Shown one piece after another: positions 30,614-39,327 of a stretch of 39,591 nt of DNA. Positions within the stretch are counted from its first letter, which is position 1, and each line of letters starts with the position of its first letter. The stretch is from Frateuria sp. (GTDB taxonomy: Bacteria > Pseudomonadota > Gammaproteobacteria > Xanthomonadales > Rhodanobacteraceae): assembly GCF_013362045.1 (NCBI RefSeq), contig NZ_JABFWW010000299.1:1-39591 (forward strand), in the 5' to 3' direction. The position numbers were made by a program, and so were the translations under genes. The notes beneath the pieces are model-generated. The model saw only the letters and a program-made list of their open reading frames with translations. It ran no database searches and had not been told where the DNA came from.

Positions 30614-31078
30614 ATGCCCGCCACCAGCGCCGGCATCCTGATGTTCCGCCGGAGGGGAGGCGCAGCACAGGTGCTGCTCGCCCATCCCGGCGGGCCGTTC
30701 TGGCGCCATCGCAACGAGGGCGCGTGGATGCTGCCCAAGGGCGAGCTCGCTTCCGGCGAGCAGCCTGCGGATGCGGCCCGGCGCGAATTCGAGGAAGAGC
30801 TGGGCGCGCCGGCCCTCGGTGCGCTTCACCCGCTGGGGCGGCTGCGCCAGAAGGGCGGCAAGTGGATCGAGGCGTTTGCGCTCGAAGGCGAATTCGATCC
30901 AGTCGACCTACACAGCAACCTGTTCGAGCTGCAGTGGCCACCGCGCAGCGGACGAGTCGCCACTTTTGCCGAAGTCGACCGCGTGGCGTGGTTCACGCTG
31001 GCGCAGGCTCGCCGGATCATCCTGCCCAGCCAGGCGCCACTGCTCGACCGGCTGCAGGACCTGCTGGACACCGACTGA
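30614..31078 (+). CDS. NUDIX hydrolase
   Basis: GAWMLPKGELASGEQPADAARREFEEELG; SD aggag upstream of ATG. Confidence 0.9.
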   Translation: MPATSAGILMFRRRGGAAQVLLAHPGGPFWRHRNEGAWMLPKGELASGEQPADAARREFEEELGAPALGALHPLGRLRQKGGKWIEAFALEGEFDPVDLHSNLFELQWPPRSGRVATFAEVDRVAWFTLAQARRIILPSQAPLLDRLQDLLDTD

Positions 31079-31126
31079 GCGCCAAGCCTGGACTTCGCTG
31101 TCCCTGCCTGAATTTCCTCACACGCT

Positions 31127-31624
31127 ATGCCTTCGTCCCGCGAACCCCGTCTGTTTTGCGATGCCATGCTTGCCGGGCTCGCCCGCTGGTTGCGCGCGGC
31201 CGGCTACGACACCGCGCTGGCGCCGACCGCTTCCGACGATCGCCTGATGCTTGCCGCGTGCCGTGCCGAGGCGCGTGTCCTGGTCACCCGCGACCGGCAC
31301 CTGGCCGCCCACGCGGATGAGTCTGTCCGGCTCGTGCTGCTGGATGTCGATGGGCTCGATGCGCAAGCCGCGCAACTGACCGCAGCACTATCCATCGACT
31401 GGGTCCGCGCACCCTTCACCCGCTGCCTGCTGGACAACACCCCGCTGCACCCGGCGACACCGGACGAGCGTGCCCGCGTGCCGCCGCGCGCACGCGACCT
31501 GCCCGGCCCCTTCCGCGCCTGCCCCTGTTGCGGCCGGGTCTACTGGCCGGGCAGCCACGTGCGACGGATGCTCTCGCGCCTGCAGCAGTGGCAGGCGCGC
31601 GCGCGGCTGGCACGCGACACCTGA
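31127..31624 (+). CDS. Mut7-C RNAse-domain (PIN-like) protein
   Basis: RLFCDAMLAGLARWLRAAGYDT, RVLVTRDRHLAA, FRACPCCGRVYWPGSHVRRM. Confidence 0.85.
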   Translation: MPSSREPRLFCDAMLAGLARWLRAAGYDTALAPTASDDRLMLAACRAEARVLVTRDRHLAAHADESVRLVLLDVDGLDAQAAQLTAALSIDWVRAPFTRCLLDNTPLHPATPDERARVPPRARDLPGPFRACPCCGRVYWPGSHVRRMLSRLQQWQARARLARDT

Positions 31625-31632
31625 GCGCAGCC

Positions 31633-33420
31633 TCAGGCGACCACCATGCCCTCGCCCGCCTTTCCAGCCACCACGCAGTTGCGCCCGGCGCGCTTGGCGC
31701 GGTAAAGCGCGTGGTCGGCATCCATCAGGAGCTGGCGCAACTCGTAGCCGGACTCGCCGGTGAAGGCCACGCCGAAGCTGGCCGATATCGCGACGTCCGG
31801 CTCCTCCTGGCCTCTGAGCGCGGCGATGGCGCGGCGGATCGCCTCGGCGCGCTCGATGCCGGCATCCAGCGCGCATTCGGGCAGCAGCACGCCGAACTCC
31901 TCGCCGCCCAGGCGGCCGAACACGTCGGTGGAGCGCATGTATTCCTGGCAGGCCTGCACTGCGCGACGCAATACCTGGTCGCCTGTCGCATGCCCGTAGG
32001 TGTCGTTGATCAGCTTGAAATGGTCCAGGTCGATCAGCACCAGCGACGCACGCCGTCCGGACCGCTCCGCGTAGAGCAAGGCATGCTCCGCCTCGGACAT
32101 GAAATGCTTGCGGTTGTAGATGCCGGTCAGGCTGTCGCACTGGGCCATGCGCATGAACTGAAGCTGCGAACGCTTGAGCCGCAGGAGCCACAGGCCGATC
32201 GCCAGCAACCCGAGTGCGAGCACCACTATGTACAGCCGGCTGGCTTCCATCGCCTTGCGGTCGAGCGCCCGCTGCAGTTGGAGGATCCTGTTCCGTTTGG
32301 CCAGCGCGTCGACTTCGGCCTTCCTGGCCTGCACCTGCTGCTTGACCACCTGATAGGCCATCGCCTTGGCGCTTACATCGTCCAGATAGGCCTTGTCGGC
32401 CTCCATGTAGCGTGCGTGCCAGCTCAGCGCCGACTTGAAGTCGCCGCGTTGCTGGTCGATCTGGTACAGGGTCTTGCAGGCCATACGCAGCGGATCAGTG
32501 AACTCTCCGGGCGTACTGGCCTGCCAGGCCGCCAGGGCATAGGTGCGCGCCTTGCTGGATTGCCCCATGGCGAGGTACGCCTGCGCGAGCAGTGCATCGA
32601 AACGCAGGGTGGTGATCTGGTATTGGTCATGGCGCACGCTCGAATAGTGCTTCTCGAGGAGGGCCGCCGCCTTGCCCGGATGCCCAGCCTGGATCTGCAT
32701 ACTGGCCAGGTCGGCACGCAGCGCGTTGGCGAACACAGACTCTCCAGCGCTGGCGCAATTGTCGATGGCCTGTTGTGCCTCCTGGTCGTCCTTGTCCAAC
32801 TGGCCGCTGCTGTAGCGCGCGTGCTCGATGAAGTACGAGGCCTTGCACGCGGTTTCCCCTGACGGGATGACATCCATCATCTGTCTGGCATAGCTCGTGG
32901 CGAGGTCGTATTGGCCCGCCGCAGTCAGCAACTGGGCGATCTCGCCGAGCCCCTGCCACCGCGGTTCACGATCGGTGATCCGGGGCAGTTGTTCGATCAA
33001 CTGATTCAGCTGGGCGAACGCATCCTCGTAGCGGTGCACGGCACCGAGAACGTTGATCAGCGTTGCCGTTGCACGGAATCGCAGCGTAGGGTCCGGCGCG
33101 TCACGAATGATGGCTGTCAGCGACGCTCGCGCCGCACGGTAGTCGCCCAAGTAGTCGAGCTGCCAGGCGTCCAGGTACTTCAGGAGGAGGTGCTGCTCGT
33201 CGCTGAGCCTGACCTCGCGATGGTGCAACTGGTCCAGCAGAGCAACGAACGCCGGGTTGTCCGACGTCTTCAGGTGGTCGGCCCGTACCAGCATCCGAGT
33301 GGTTTCCTCGGATTCGGGCACGGTCGATCCGATCACCGGCCCCAGGAAAAGAGTCAGGCAACACACGCCCCCCGCCCACCAGAACCGGTTCCGGCAAGAC
33401 CCAGGCATGATGCGAGCCAC
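31633..33420 (-). CDS. Signal-peptide/TPR/TM diguanylate cyclase (GGDEF)
   Basis: [20 protein letters not shown] with intact I-site RxxD; TPR-like N-terminal half; [19 protein letters not shown]. Confidence 0.87.
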   Translation of the reverse strand: MARIMPGSCRNRFWWAGGVCCLTLFLGPVIGSTVPESEETTRMLVRADHLKTSDNPAFVALLDQLHHREVRLSDEQHLLLKYLDAWQLDYLGDYRAARASLTAIIRDAPDPTLRFRATATLINVLGAVHRYEDAFAQLNQLIEQLPRITDREPRWQGLGEIAQLLTAAGQYDLATSYARQMMDVIPSGETACKASYFIEHARYSSGQLDKDDQEAQQAIDNCASAGESVFANALRADLASMQIQAGHPGKAAALLEKHYSSVRHDQYQITTLRFDALLAQAYLAMGQSSKARTYALAAWQASTPGEFTDPLRMACKTLYQIDQQRGDFKSALSWHARYMEADKAYLDDVSAKAMAYQVVKQQVQARKAEVDALAKRNRILQLQRALDRKAMEASRLYIVVLALGLLAIGLWLLRLKRSQLQFMRMAQCDSLTGIYNRKHFMSEAEHALLYAERSGRRASLVLIDLDHFKLINDTYGHATGDQVLRRAVQACQEYMRSTDVFGRLGGEEFGVLLPECALDAGIERAEAIRRAIAALRGQEEPDVAISASFGVAFTGESGYELRQLLMDADHALYRAKRAGRNCVVAGKAGEGMVVA

Positions 33421-33444
33421 GACGGGGGGCGAAATGGCAGCGGG

Positions 33445-33714
33445 TCAGGCGACGCCATCCTCGTCATGCGGCGGTTCCTCGCCTTCGTCCCCATCGAGCG
33501 GCGCCTCTTCTTCCTCTTCGCCCGGCATGATCACGCTGAACTGCGCCCCCGCCCCCATCAATGACTGGAGTTGCACGCGATCGCCCGACAACATCGCCGC
33601 ACGGACGCTCACATCAATCTGTTCCGCCGCCAGAGCCCGCTCCAGTTCCTGCAGGGGCGCATCGCGCAACCCGGCGTCGCTGCCCAACTTCTCGAGAATA
33701 TCGATCACGTCCAT
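33445..33714 (-). CDS. Split-borosin precursor peptide candidate (SonA-like), 89 aa
   Basis: MDVIDILEKLGSDAGLRDAPLQELERALAAEQIDVSVRAAMLSGDRVQLQSLMGAGAQFSVIMPGEEEEEAPLDGDEGEEPPHDEDGVA; downstream of the borosin-type methyltransferase; SD AAGGGGGG. Confidence 0.8.
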   Translation of the reverse strand: MDVIDILEKLGSDAGLRDAPLQELERALAAEQIDVSVRAAMLSGDRVQLQSLMGAGAQFSVIMPGEEEEEAPLDGDEGEEPPHDEDGVA

Positions 33715-33835
33715 AAGGCCCCCCTTCTGTGATGTCTGGTATCCGAGACGACCGCTCCCCGCGGCAACCGCACACCCTTCTTGATCATAGCCTGCTTCGC
33801 CGCCATTGAGCGCCGCCGGAAAAAATCCGGCTGGG

Positions 33836-34648
33836 CTACGCCGTGACCTGCTCCGAAATGGCATCCAGCACGGCCAATCGCGCCCGAATCTCCTCGTCGG
33901 GCTCCATGGCCCGCGCTGGTGGAATGGCCAGGGTGTCGGTCATGCCAAGCTGTGCCCCGGGGAGCGCTTGCAGCGTCGTGCGCTCGATCCGGGGTTGCCC
34001 GATCGGCAAAGTCGCGGCCTGGTAAATGATCACCTCGTGCTCCATCGGGTAGTCGCGCGCCAGCACGTCGACCAGCACCTGGCGGTACGCGGCGCCGGTG
34101 GAAAAGCGTTTCAGCGAACGGTCGCCCGCCAGGCCGGCCTGCCACAGGATCAGCCACGCGCTCGGATCGATGCGGCGCCGGTAGACAAGCAACTGGCTCG
34201 CCTCGAAGTGCTGACAGCCGCAGGTGCCCGGATCGATGCCCAGGTCGGCGTACAGGCAGTCCTCGGCCGAGATGCCCGGCTCCATGCGCGCGTTGTAACC
34301 CTCGCTGCGCGCCGTCTCGATGGCCTTGTGCGGCACCCAGGCGAACACCCCGGGATGGCCGTAGAACACGCCACATACGCGCCTGCCCGCACGCACCTCG
34401 ACGAGCATCGCCTCCACCATCTGCCGATACGTGCGCATGCGCGACTTGCCGTGCGCGTAGTATGGCTGCAGGCTGCGCACGTCCGCATGCATGCGCTGCA
34501 ACCAGCGCTCGACCAGGCCGTCCGATACGCCGGCGAACACCAGGTCGGCCTGCTCGATGTAGCTGCGCGCCAGCGGGCTGATGTGCGAGCCGAGAGTCAT
34601 GCCGATGCCGACGCAGACCAGGCGGCCGGCGGTTGGGTGCGTACTCAT
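33836..34648 (-). CDS. Borosin-type peptide alpha-N-methyltransferase (TP-methylase fold, SonM-like)
   Basis: RLVCVGIGMTLGSHISPLARSYIEQADLVFAGVSDGLVERWL, RTYRQMVEAML, YGHPGVFAWVPHKAIETARSEGYNARMEPGISAEDCLYADLGIDPGTCGCQHFEASQLL, EHEVIIYQAATLPIGQPRIERTTL. Confidence 0.88.
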   Translation of the reverse strand: MSTHPTAGRLVCVGIGMTLGSHISPLARSYIEQADLVFAGVSDGLVERWLQRMHADVRSLQPYYAHGKSRMRTYRQMVEAMLVEVRAGRRVCGVFYGHPGVFAWVPHKAIETARSEGYNARMEPGISAEDCLYADLGIDPGTCGCQHFEASQLLVYRRRIDPSAWLILWQAGLAGDRSLKRFSTGAAYRQVLVDVLARDYPMEHEVIIYQAATLPIGQPRIERTTLQALPGAQLGMTDTLAIPPARAMEPDEEIRARLAVLDAISEQVTA

Positions 34649-34813
34649 GCCCGGTTCCCCGTCCGGCGATGGCGCAACGGCCAATATTCTTGAGTGTGCC
34701 AAATCACCGTTGCGCGCACCATGCAGCGCGGTGGCCCGGAAAAAGACCGGCGCCAGACCGCAGATCCCGATAAACCGCTTTTCTCCAGCACCGGAAGCTT
34801 GTCCACGGAGGAA

Positions 34814-36082
34814 TCAGACTGACTCGTTGCACGCAGGCGCGTTCGCATCGCCCCCGCGTATGGGCGCGCCGTCGCCCCCCTGCCGCATGCGCGGCGATGG
34901 GCCGCCATAGGTCATCCAGCGCCACAGCCATTCCAGCGGACCGTAACGAAAGCGCGCCAGCCACAGATGGCTCAGCAGCACCTGGGTGCCGAAAATCAGC
35001 ATCCAGGCCCCGAGCACGCCAGCCATGCCCCAACGAGGCCCCAGGCCCAGCCCGATGCCGTAGAACAGCATGACGCCTAACAGGCTCTGCGACAGATAGT
35101 GTGTCAAGGCCATGCGGCCCACCGGCGCCAGCACGCGCAGCCGGCGCTGCCAGGCGGGGCGCTGGTACAGGAGCACGAAGCCGGCCGCATACCCGATGCC
35201 CAGGGCCAGCGGGGCAATGCCGTCGAGTATGCGAGCAACCAGTTCCCGTGCACCGACGTCGAGTTGCGGCAGCATCGTGCGTGGCGCCGTTCCTGCCCAT
35301 GAAAGCAGCCGCGTGGCCACGCCGATCGATAGACCCCACACGCACAGGCGACGCAGCAGCGGCTGGTGTTCCAGCGGCCGCTGCAGCAGGCCGCGCCGCC
35401 CTGCCCAGAGGCCGAGCAGGAAACGGCCCAGCACGAAGCCCACCAGCGCCAGGCTGGATACGCGTTCCCAGCCCGAAACCACCAGGTTGGCACGTAGCGT
35501 GCGCGTCCACGAGGTCGATGTGAACGCCGCGGCGCTGGCTGCGGACACCTCGGCCTGCCCCGGCATGGCCGACAGCAACGGATGCATCCATGGCTTGAGC
35601 AGCGAAGGCAGCGCCACCGCGGTGACGAGGCCCAGTGCGACCAGCACGCGATCGGGCAACCGCGCGAACGCCAGCATCAGCAGGCCGACCACTGCATAGG
35701 TCAGCAGGATGTCGCCCCACCAGACGAAGAAGCCGTGCACGGCGCCGATGGCGGCCAGCACCAGCAGCCGACGGGCATACCGCGCGATCCCGCCAGCGCC
35801 GCGCGCCCGGGCGCGCTCGAGCTGCAGCATGAAACCCAGGCCGAACAGCAGGGAAAAGAGCGTAATGAACTTGATGTTGACCAGCAGCTCCGTCACCGCG
35901 ACGGCCACGCCATCGAACGCAGCGGTCGGCAGGGTGGCCTGCCGCGAAGCGGGAAGCAGGGCGTAGACGCTCAGGTATTCGAGATTGACCAGCAACACGC
36001 CGGCGAGCGCGAATCCCCGTAGGGCGTCGATCAGCGTGTAACGCTCCTCTGGCGCAACGGGACCTGCGAGAGATGCCTGCAT
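34814..36082 (-). CDS. DUF418 domain-containing membrane protein
   Basis: YTLIDALRGFALAGVLLVNLEYLS, multi-TM; C-terminal LSQSLLGVMLFYGIGLGLGPRWGMAGVL...LARFRYGPLEWLWRWMTYG. Confidence 0.88.
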   Translation of the reverse strand: MQASLAGPVAPEERYTLIDALRGFALAGVLLVNLEYLSVYALLPASRQATLPTAAFDGVAVAVTELLVNIKFITLFSLLFGLGFMLQLERARARGAGGIARYARRLLVLAAIGAVHGFFVWWGDILLTYAVVGLLMLAFARLPDRVLVALGLVTAVALPSLLKPWMHPLLSAMPGQAEVSAASAAAFTSTSWTRTLRANLVVSGWERVSSLALVGFVLGRFLLGLWAGRRGLLQRPLEHQPLLRRLCVWGLSIGVATRLLSWAGTAPRTMLPQLDVGARELVARILDGIAPLALGIGYAAGFVLLYQRPAWQRRLRVLAPVGRMALTHYLSQSLLGVMLFYGIGLGLGPRWGMAGVLGAWMLIFGTQVLLSHLWLARFRYGPLEWLWRWMTYGGPSPRMRQGGDGAPIRGGDANAPACNESV

Positions 36083-36410
36083 GCGTGAATCCTGAAGGTG
36101 CTCGCTTGATTTTGCCACCTCCGGCTGCGTTTTCTCCTCCAAACCGGAGCCGCCGCCCGGGGGCAAGCTCTTGTTTATCGCACCGCCGATCGGTACCAGG
36201 ATGCACGCGTCGGCGCCCTGCCAGCCGGTCATGTTCTTGATATGCAGGGAGACATCGTCCGCCTTGAGGAAATTCACCGTCTCGGCCCGGGCAACCGCAG
36301 CGCGAACTCCAGCCGGTAGTCGTGCTCTCGCGGCTGTCACTGCCGCTGAACGCGAAGGCGCCTACAACCGGATGGCCTGCAAGCGGCAGGCGCCGAGGAC
36401 ACGCACAGCC

Positions 36411-36590
36411 ATGAACGACGACCGCATCGAAGGCACCAAGCACCAGGTCAAGGGCGCGATCAAGGAAGGGGTCGGCAAGCTCACCAGCGACACACCCAAG
36501 CGGGTGGCCGGCAACCTGGAGAAGAACGCCGGCAAGGTGCAGAAGGAGATCGGCAAGACGCAGGAGGACATCCGCGACGAGAACGAGTGA
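36411..36590 (+). CDS. CsbD family stress protein
   Basis: MNDDRIEGTKHQVKGAIKEGVGKLTSDTPKRVAGNLEKNAGKVQKEIGKTQEDIRDENE. Confidence 0.88.
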   Translation: MNDDRIEGTKHQVKGAIKEGVGKLTSDTPKRVAGNLEKNAGKVQKEIGKTQEDIRDENE

Positions 36591-36699
36591 CCGCGGAACG
36601 CGCCATAACAATCGACGCACGCACTGCTCACCCGGCGGGGCGAAAGATGCCGCTGACGCCCCGTCGTGCGCTGGCGGGGCCTTCGCCCGGGAGGCTTCC

Positions 36700-37209
36700 A
36701 TGAAAACCCGCTGCGTATTCAGCACACCTGACCTGGCCACCGCGCGCACCGCCATGATGGTCGCCCGGCAGGCCGGCATTCCCGATGACGACATCTCGCT
36801 GATCGCCCGCGAGGACATCGAGCTGCAACAGATCCCCGACCACCTGATGATCGGGCGCACCGACTTCTACCCCGCCGCCGCGCGCGGCGTAGCCTGCGGC
36901 GGGGGTGCCGGCATGCTGCTCGGCCTGATCGCCGTGGCCGTTCCGCCACTGGGCGTGACGGTGGCCGGCGCCATCGCCATTGCACTGGCCGGCGCCGCGG
37001 TCGGCTGCTGGACGGGTGCGTTGGTCGGCCTGGACGTGCCCGATGCCGTGCACCGCAAATTCAAGGACGAGATCGAGGCAGGGCGGATCCTGCTCGTGCT
37101 CGACGCCAGCAAGGAGCGCCTCGCGGTGGCCGGCCCGGCGGTGCTGGCGAGCGGCGCCAGACACCTGCCGCTGCATGCGCATCCGGAGGTGCCGCAGCTG
37201 GCCGCATAG
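36700..37209 (+). CDS. Glycine-rich transmembrane stress-type protein of unknown function
   Basis: 169 aa; GVACGGGAGMLLGLIAVAVPPLGVTVAGAIAIALAGAAVGCWTGALVG. Confidence 0.65.
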   Translation: MKTRCVFSTPDLATARTAMMVARQAGIPDDDISLIAREDIELQQIPDHLMIGRTDFYPAAARGVACGGGAGMLLGLIAVAVPPLGVTVAGAIAIALAGAAVGCWTGALVGLDVPDAVHRKFKDEIEAGRILLVLDASKERLAVAGPAVLASGARHLPLHAHPEVPQLAA

Positions 37210-37226
37210 CCCGGTGCCAGGGCCAC

Positions 37227-37697
37227 CTATGCCCGATGGTACGGATGCCCGGCCAGCAGCGTGCTGGCACGGTAGATCTGCTCGATGACCACCAGGCGCA
37301 CCAGCATGTGCGGCAACGTCAGCGGACCCAGCGACCAGCGCTGGTCGGCCCGCGCAAGCACGTCAGCGGCATGCCCGTCGGGACCTCCGATCAGGAACGC
37401 CAGGTCGCGTCCGGCCATGCGCCAGTTCGCCAGCTGCGCGGCCAAATCCTCGCTGGACCAGGTCTTGCCGCGGCCATCCAGCGCGATCACGTGGGTATCG
37501 CGCGACAGCGCCGCGAGGATCGCGGCGCCCTCATCCTGCATCGCACGCGCGTCGTCGCGGCCCTTGCCGCGCGCGCCGGGTTTCAGCTCGACCAGTTCGA
37601 GCGGCAGCTCGTGCGAGAGGCGCTTGCAGTATTCGGCGAAGCCCTCGGCCACCCAGCCGGGCATGCGTTCGCCGATGGCGATCAGGCGGGTGCGCAC
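37227..37697 (-). CDS. rlmH: 23S rRNA (pseudouridine1915-N3)-methyltransferase RlmH
   Basis: MRTRLIAIGERMPGWVAEGFAEYCKRL...FLIGGPDGHAADVLARADQRWSLGPLTLPHMLVRLVVIEQIYRASTLLAGHPYHRA. Confidence 0.95.
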   Translation of the reverse strand: MRTRLIAIGERMPGWVAEGFAEYCKRLSHELPLELVELKPGARGKGRDDARAMQDEGAAILAALSRDTHVIALDGRGKTWSSEDLAAQLANWRMAGRDLAFLIGGPDGHAADVLARADQRWSLGPLTLPHMLVRLVVIEQIYRASTLLAGHPYHRA

Positions 37698-37739
37698 GCT
37701 TCAGGGAAACCGGGCTGCGCGCAGACCAGGCAAAGCACG

Positions 37740-38147
37740 TCAGCCGGCGTTCGCCGCATCCATGCCCGGCTCGCGGTCGCCCACCGTCCACAGCCGTTCC
37801 AGGCCGTAGAACTCGCGGATGCGCGGCAGCATGACGTGCACGATCACGTCGCCCAGGTCGACCAGCACCCACTCGGCCTCCTGCTCGCCCTCGACGCCCA
37901 GCGGCATGACGCCGGCCTTCTTGGCGAACTTGACCACTTCGTCGGCGATCGACTTGACGTGGCGGGCCGAGGTGCCCGAGGCGATCACCAGCAGGTCGGC
38001 GATGGAGGTCTTGCCGCGGACGTCGATCTCGCGGATGTCCTTGGCCTTGAGCTCTTCCAGCGCGTCGATCACGTGCTTGCGGAGTTGCTGGGCGTCGGCG
38101 GGCTTCCTGGCGACGAGGGAAGGCTGGCTGCGGGGAGACGTACTCAA
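37740..38147 (-). CDS. rsfS: Ribosome silencing factor RsfS
   Basis: [46 protein letters not shown]...[29 protein letters not shown]. Confidence 0.95.
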   Translation of the reverse strand: MSTSPRSQPSLVARKPADAQQLRKHVIDALEELKAKDIREIDVRGKTSIADLLVIASGTSARHVKSIADEVVKFAKKAGVMPLGVEGEQEAEWVLVDLGDVIVHVMLPRIREFYGLERLWTVGDREPGMDAANAG

Positions 38148-38222
38148 GCGGAAGTGCCTCGGGGCGTGCGTAGGGCGCGGAATGGCGCAGGGGCAGTATA
38201 ACCGCGCCGCTTCAACGGCACG

Positions 38223-39287
38223 TCAAGCGAGCGCGCGACGGGCCGCGGCGTACTCGGCCATCAGCACGCCGACCAGCTCTGCAGCGGGCATCGGTCGCAC
38301 CCTCGCTGCCGCCTGCCCGCACCATTCGGAAAGCAGGTCGCCGCGCCCCGCGATGGCCGCCGCGCGACGCAGCGGCGCGGTCAGCGCATTGAGGACCGGG
38401 TACGGCGGAAGCTGCCCGGCGAACGGCCCCATCGCCTCCACGAAGCGGTTGCGCAAGCCGCGCGCGGCGCGGCCGGAGAAGCTGTAGATGGTGCCGATGC
38501 GGTGATCCTCGGCCATCGGCAGGTCCTCTTTCCATGCCTGCGCCGCGGCCGATTCCGGGCAGGCGAGAAAAGCCGTGCCGAGCTGGCTGGCATCCGCGCC
38601 CAGCACGTGCGCGGCCAACATGCCCCGTCCGTCCATGATGCCGCCTGCGGCGATCACCGGGATGTCCACCGCGGCGGCGGCCGAGGGCAGCAGCGCGAAC
38701 AGTCCGATGAGTGCCTCTTCCGGCGCATGCAGGAAGGTGCCACGATGGCCGCCGGCCTCGGCGCCCTGCACGCATACCGCATCGGCGCCGCGCCTGGCCC
38801 AGGCCCGTGCCTCGGCCACGCTGGTGGCGGTGCCCGCCACGCGGATGTCCAGCGCCTGCTGCCTGCGCGCGTCGGCCTCATCGAGCAGGTCGAAAGCGAA
38901 GCTCGCCACCGCCGGGCGCGCCTCGCGAAGGGCGGCAAGCTGGTCGGAGAAAACCGGCGCCCAGCGCGGGGGCCGCTGCGTACGCACGGCCAGGCCTTCG
39001 CGCTCCATCAGCGCATCCAGCCGACGGCGGGTCGCGTCCACCTGCGCCTCGTCCACCTCGAAGGCATCGGGCAGCACGAACAGATTGATGGCGAAGGGCC
39101 GGTCGGTGACCGTACGGATCTGTGCTGCCTGGTCGAGCAGCGCCTGCGGCTCCAGGTAGCCCGCGCCGAGCGAGCCCAAGCCGCCGGCGCCGCTCACCGC
39201 AGCGACCAGCGCCGGCGTGTTGGAGCCGGCCATCGGCGCCTGGATCAGCGGATGCTCGACACCCAGCGAACCGAGAAAGGCGGACAT
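38223..39287 (-). CDS. Nitronate monooxygenase
   Basis: HPLIQAPMAGSNTPALVAAVSGAGGLGSLGAGYLEP, GAEAGGHRGTF, VIAAGGIMDGRGMLAAHVLGADASQLGTAFL. Confidence 0.9.
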   Translation of the reverse strand: MSAFLGSLGVEHPLIQAPMAGSNTPALVAAVSGAGGLGSLGAGYLEPQALLDQAAQIRTVTDRPFAINLFVLPDAFEVDEAQVDATRRRLDALMEREGLAVRTQRPPRWAPVFSDQLAALREARPAVASFAFDLLDEADARRQQALDIRVAGTATSVAEARAWARRGADAVCVQGAEAGGHRGTFLHAPEEALIGLFALLPSAAAAVDIPVIAAGGIMDGRGMLAAHVLGADASQLGTAFLACPESAAAQAWKEDLPMAEDHRIGTIYSFSGRAARGLRNRFVEAMGPFAGQLPPYPVLNALTAPLRRAAAIAGRGDLLSEWCGQAAARVRPMPAAELVGVLMAEYAAARRALA

Positions 39288-39327
39288 GGCGGACTCCTGT
39301 GCGGTGAGCCGCCATTGTCGCGCCGGA

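Noticed and set aside
33445-33864. 139-aa form of the precursor as given in the ORF track
   Set aside because: The upstream 50 residues run into the methyltransferase end and have no homology-like character; the ATG at 33714 has a strong SD and gives a SonA-like N-terminus
34640-34730. Possible sigma54 promoter (ttggcacactcaagaatatt) upstream of the borosin methyltransferase
   Set aside because: The -12 part does not match TTGC at the needed spacing; not convincing
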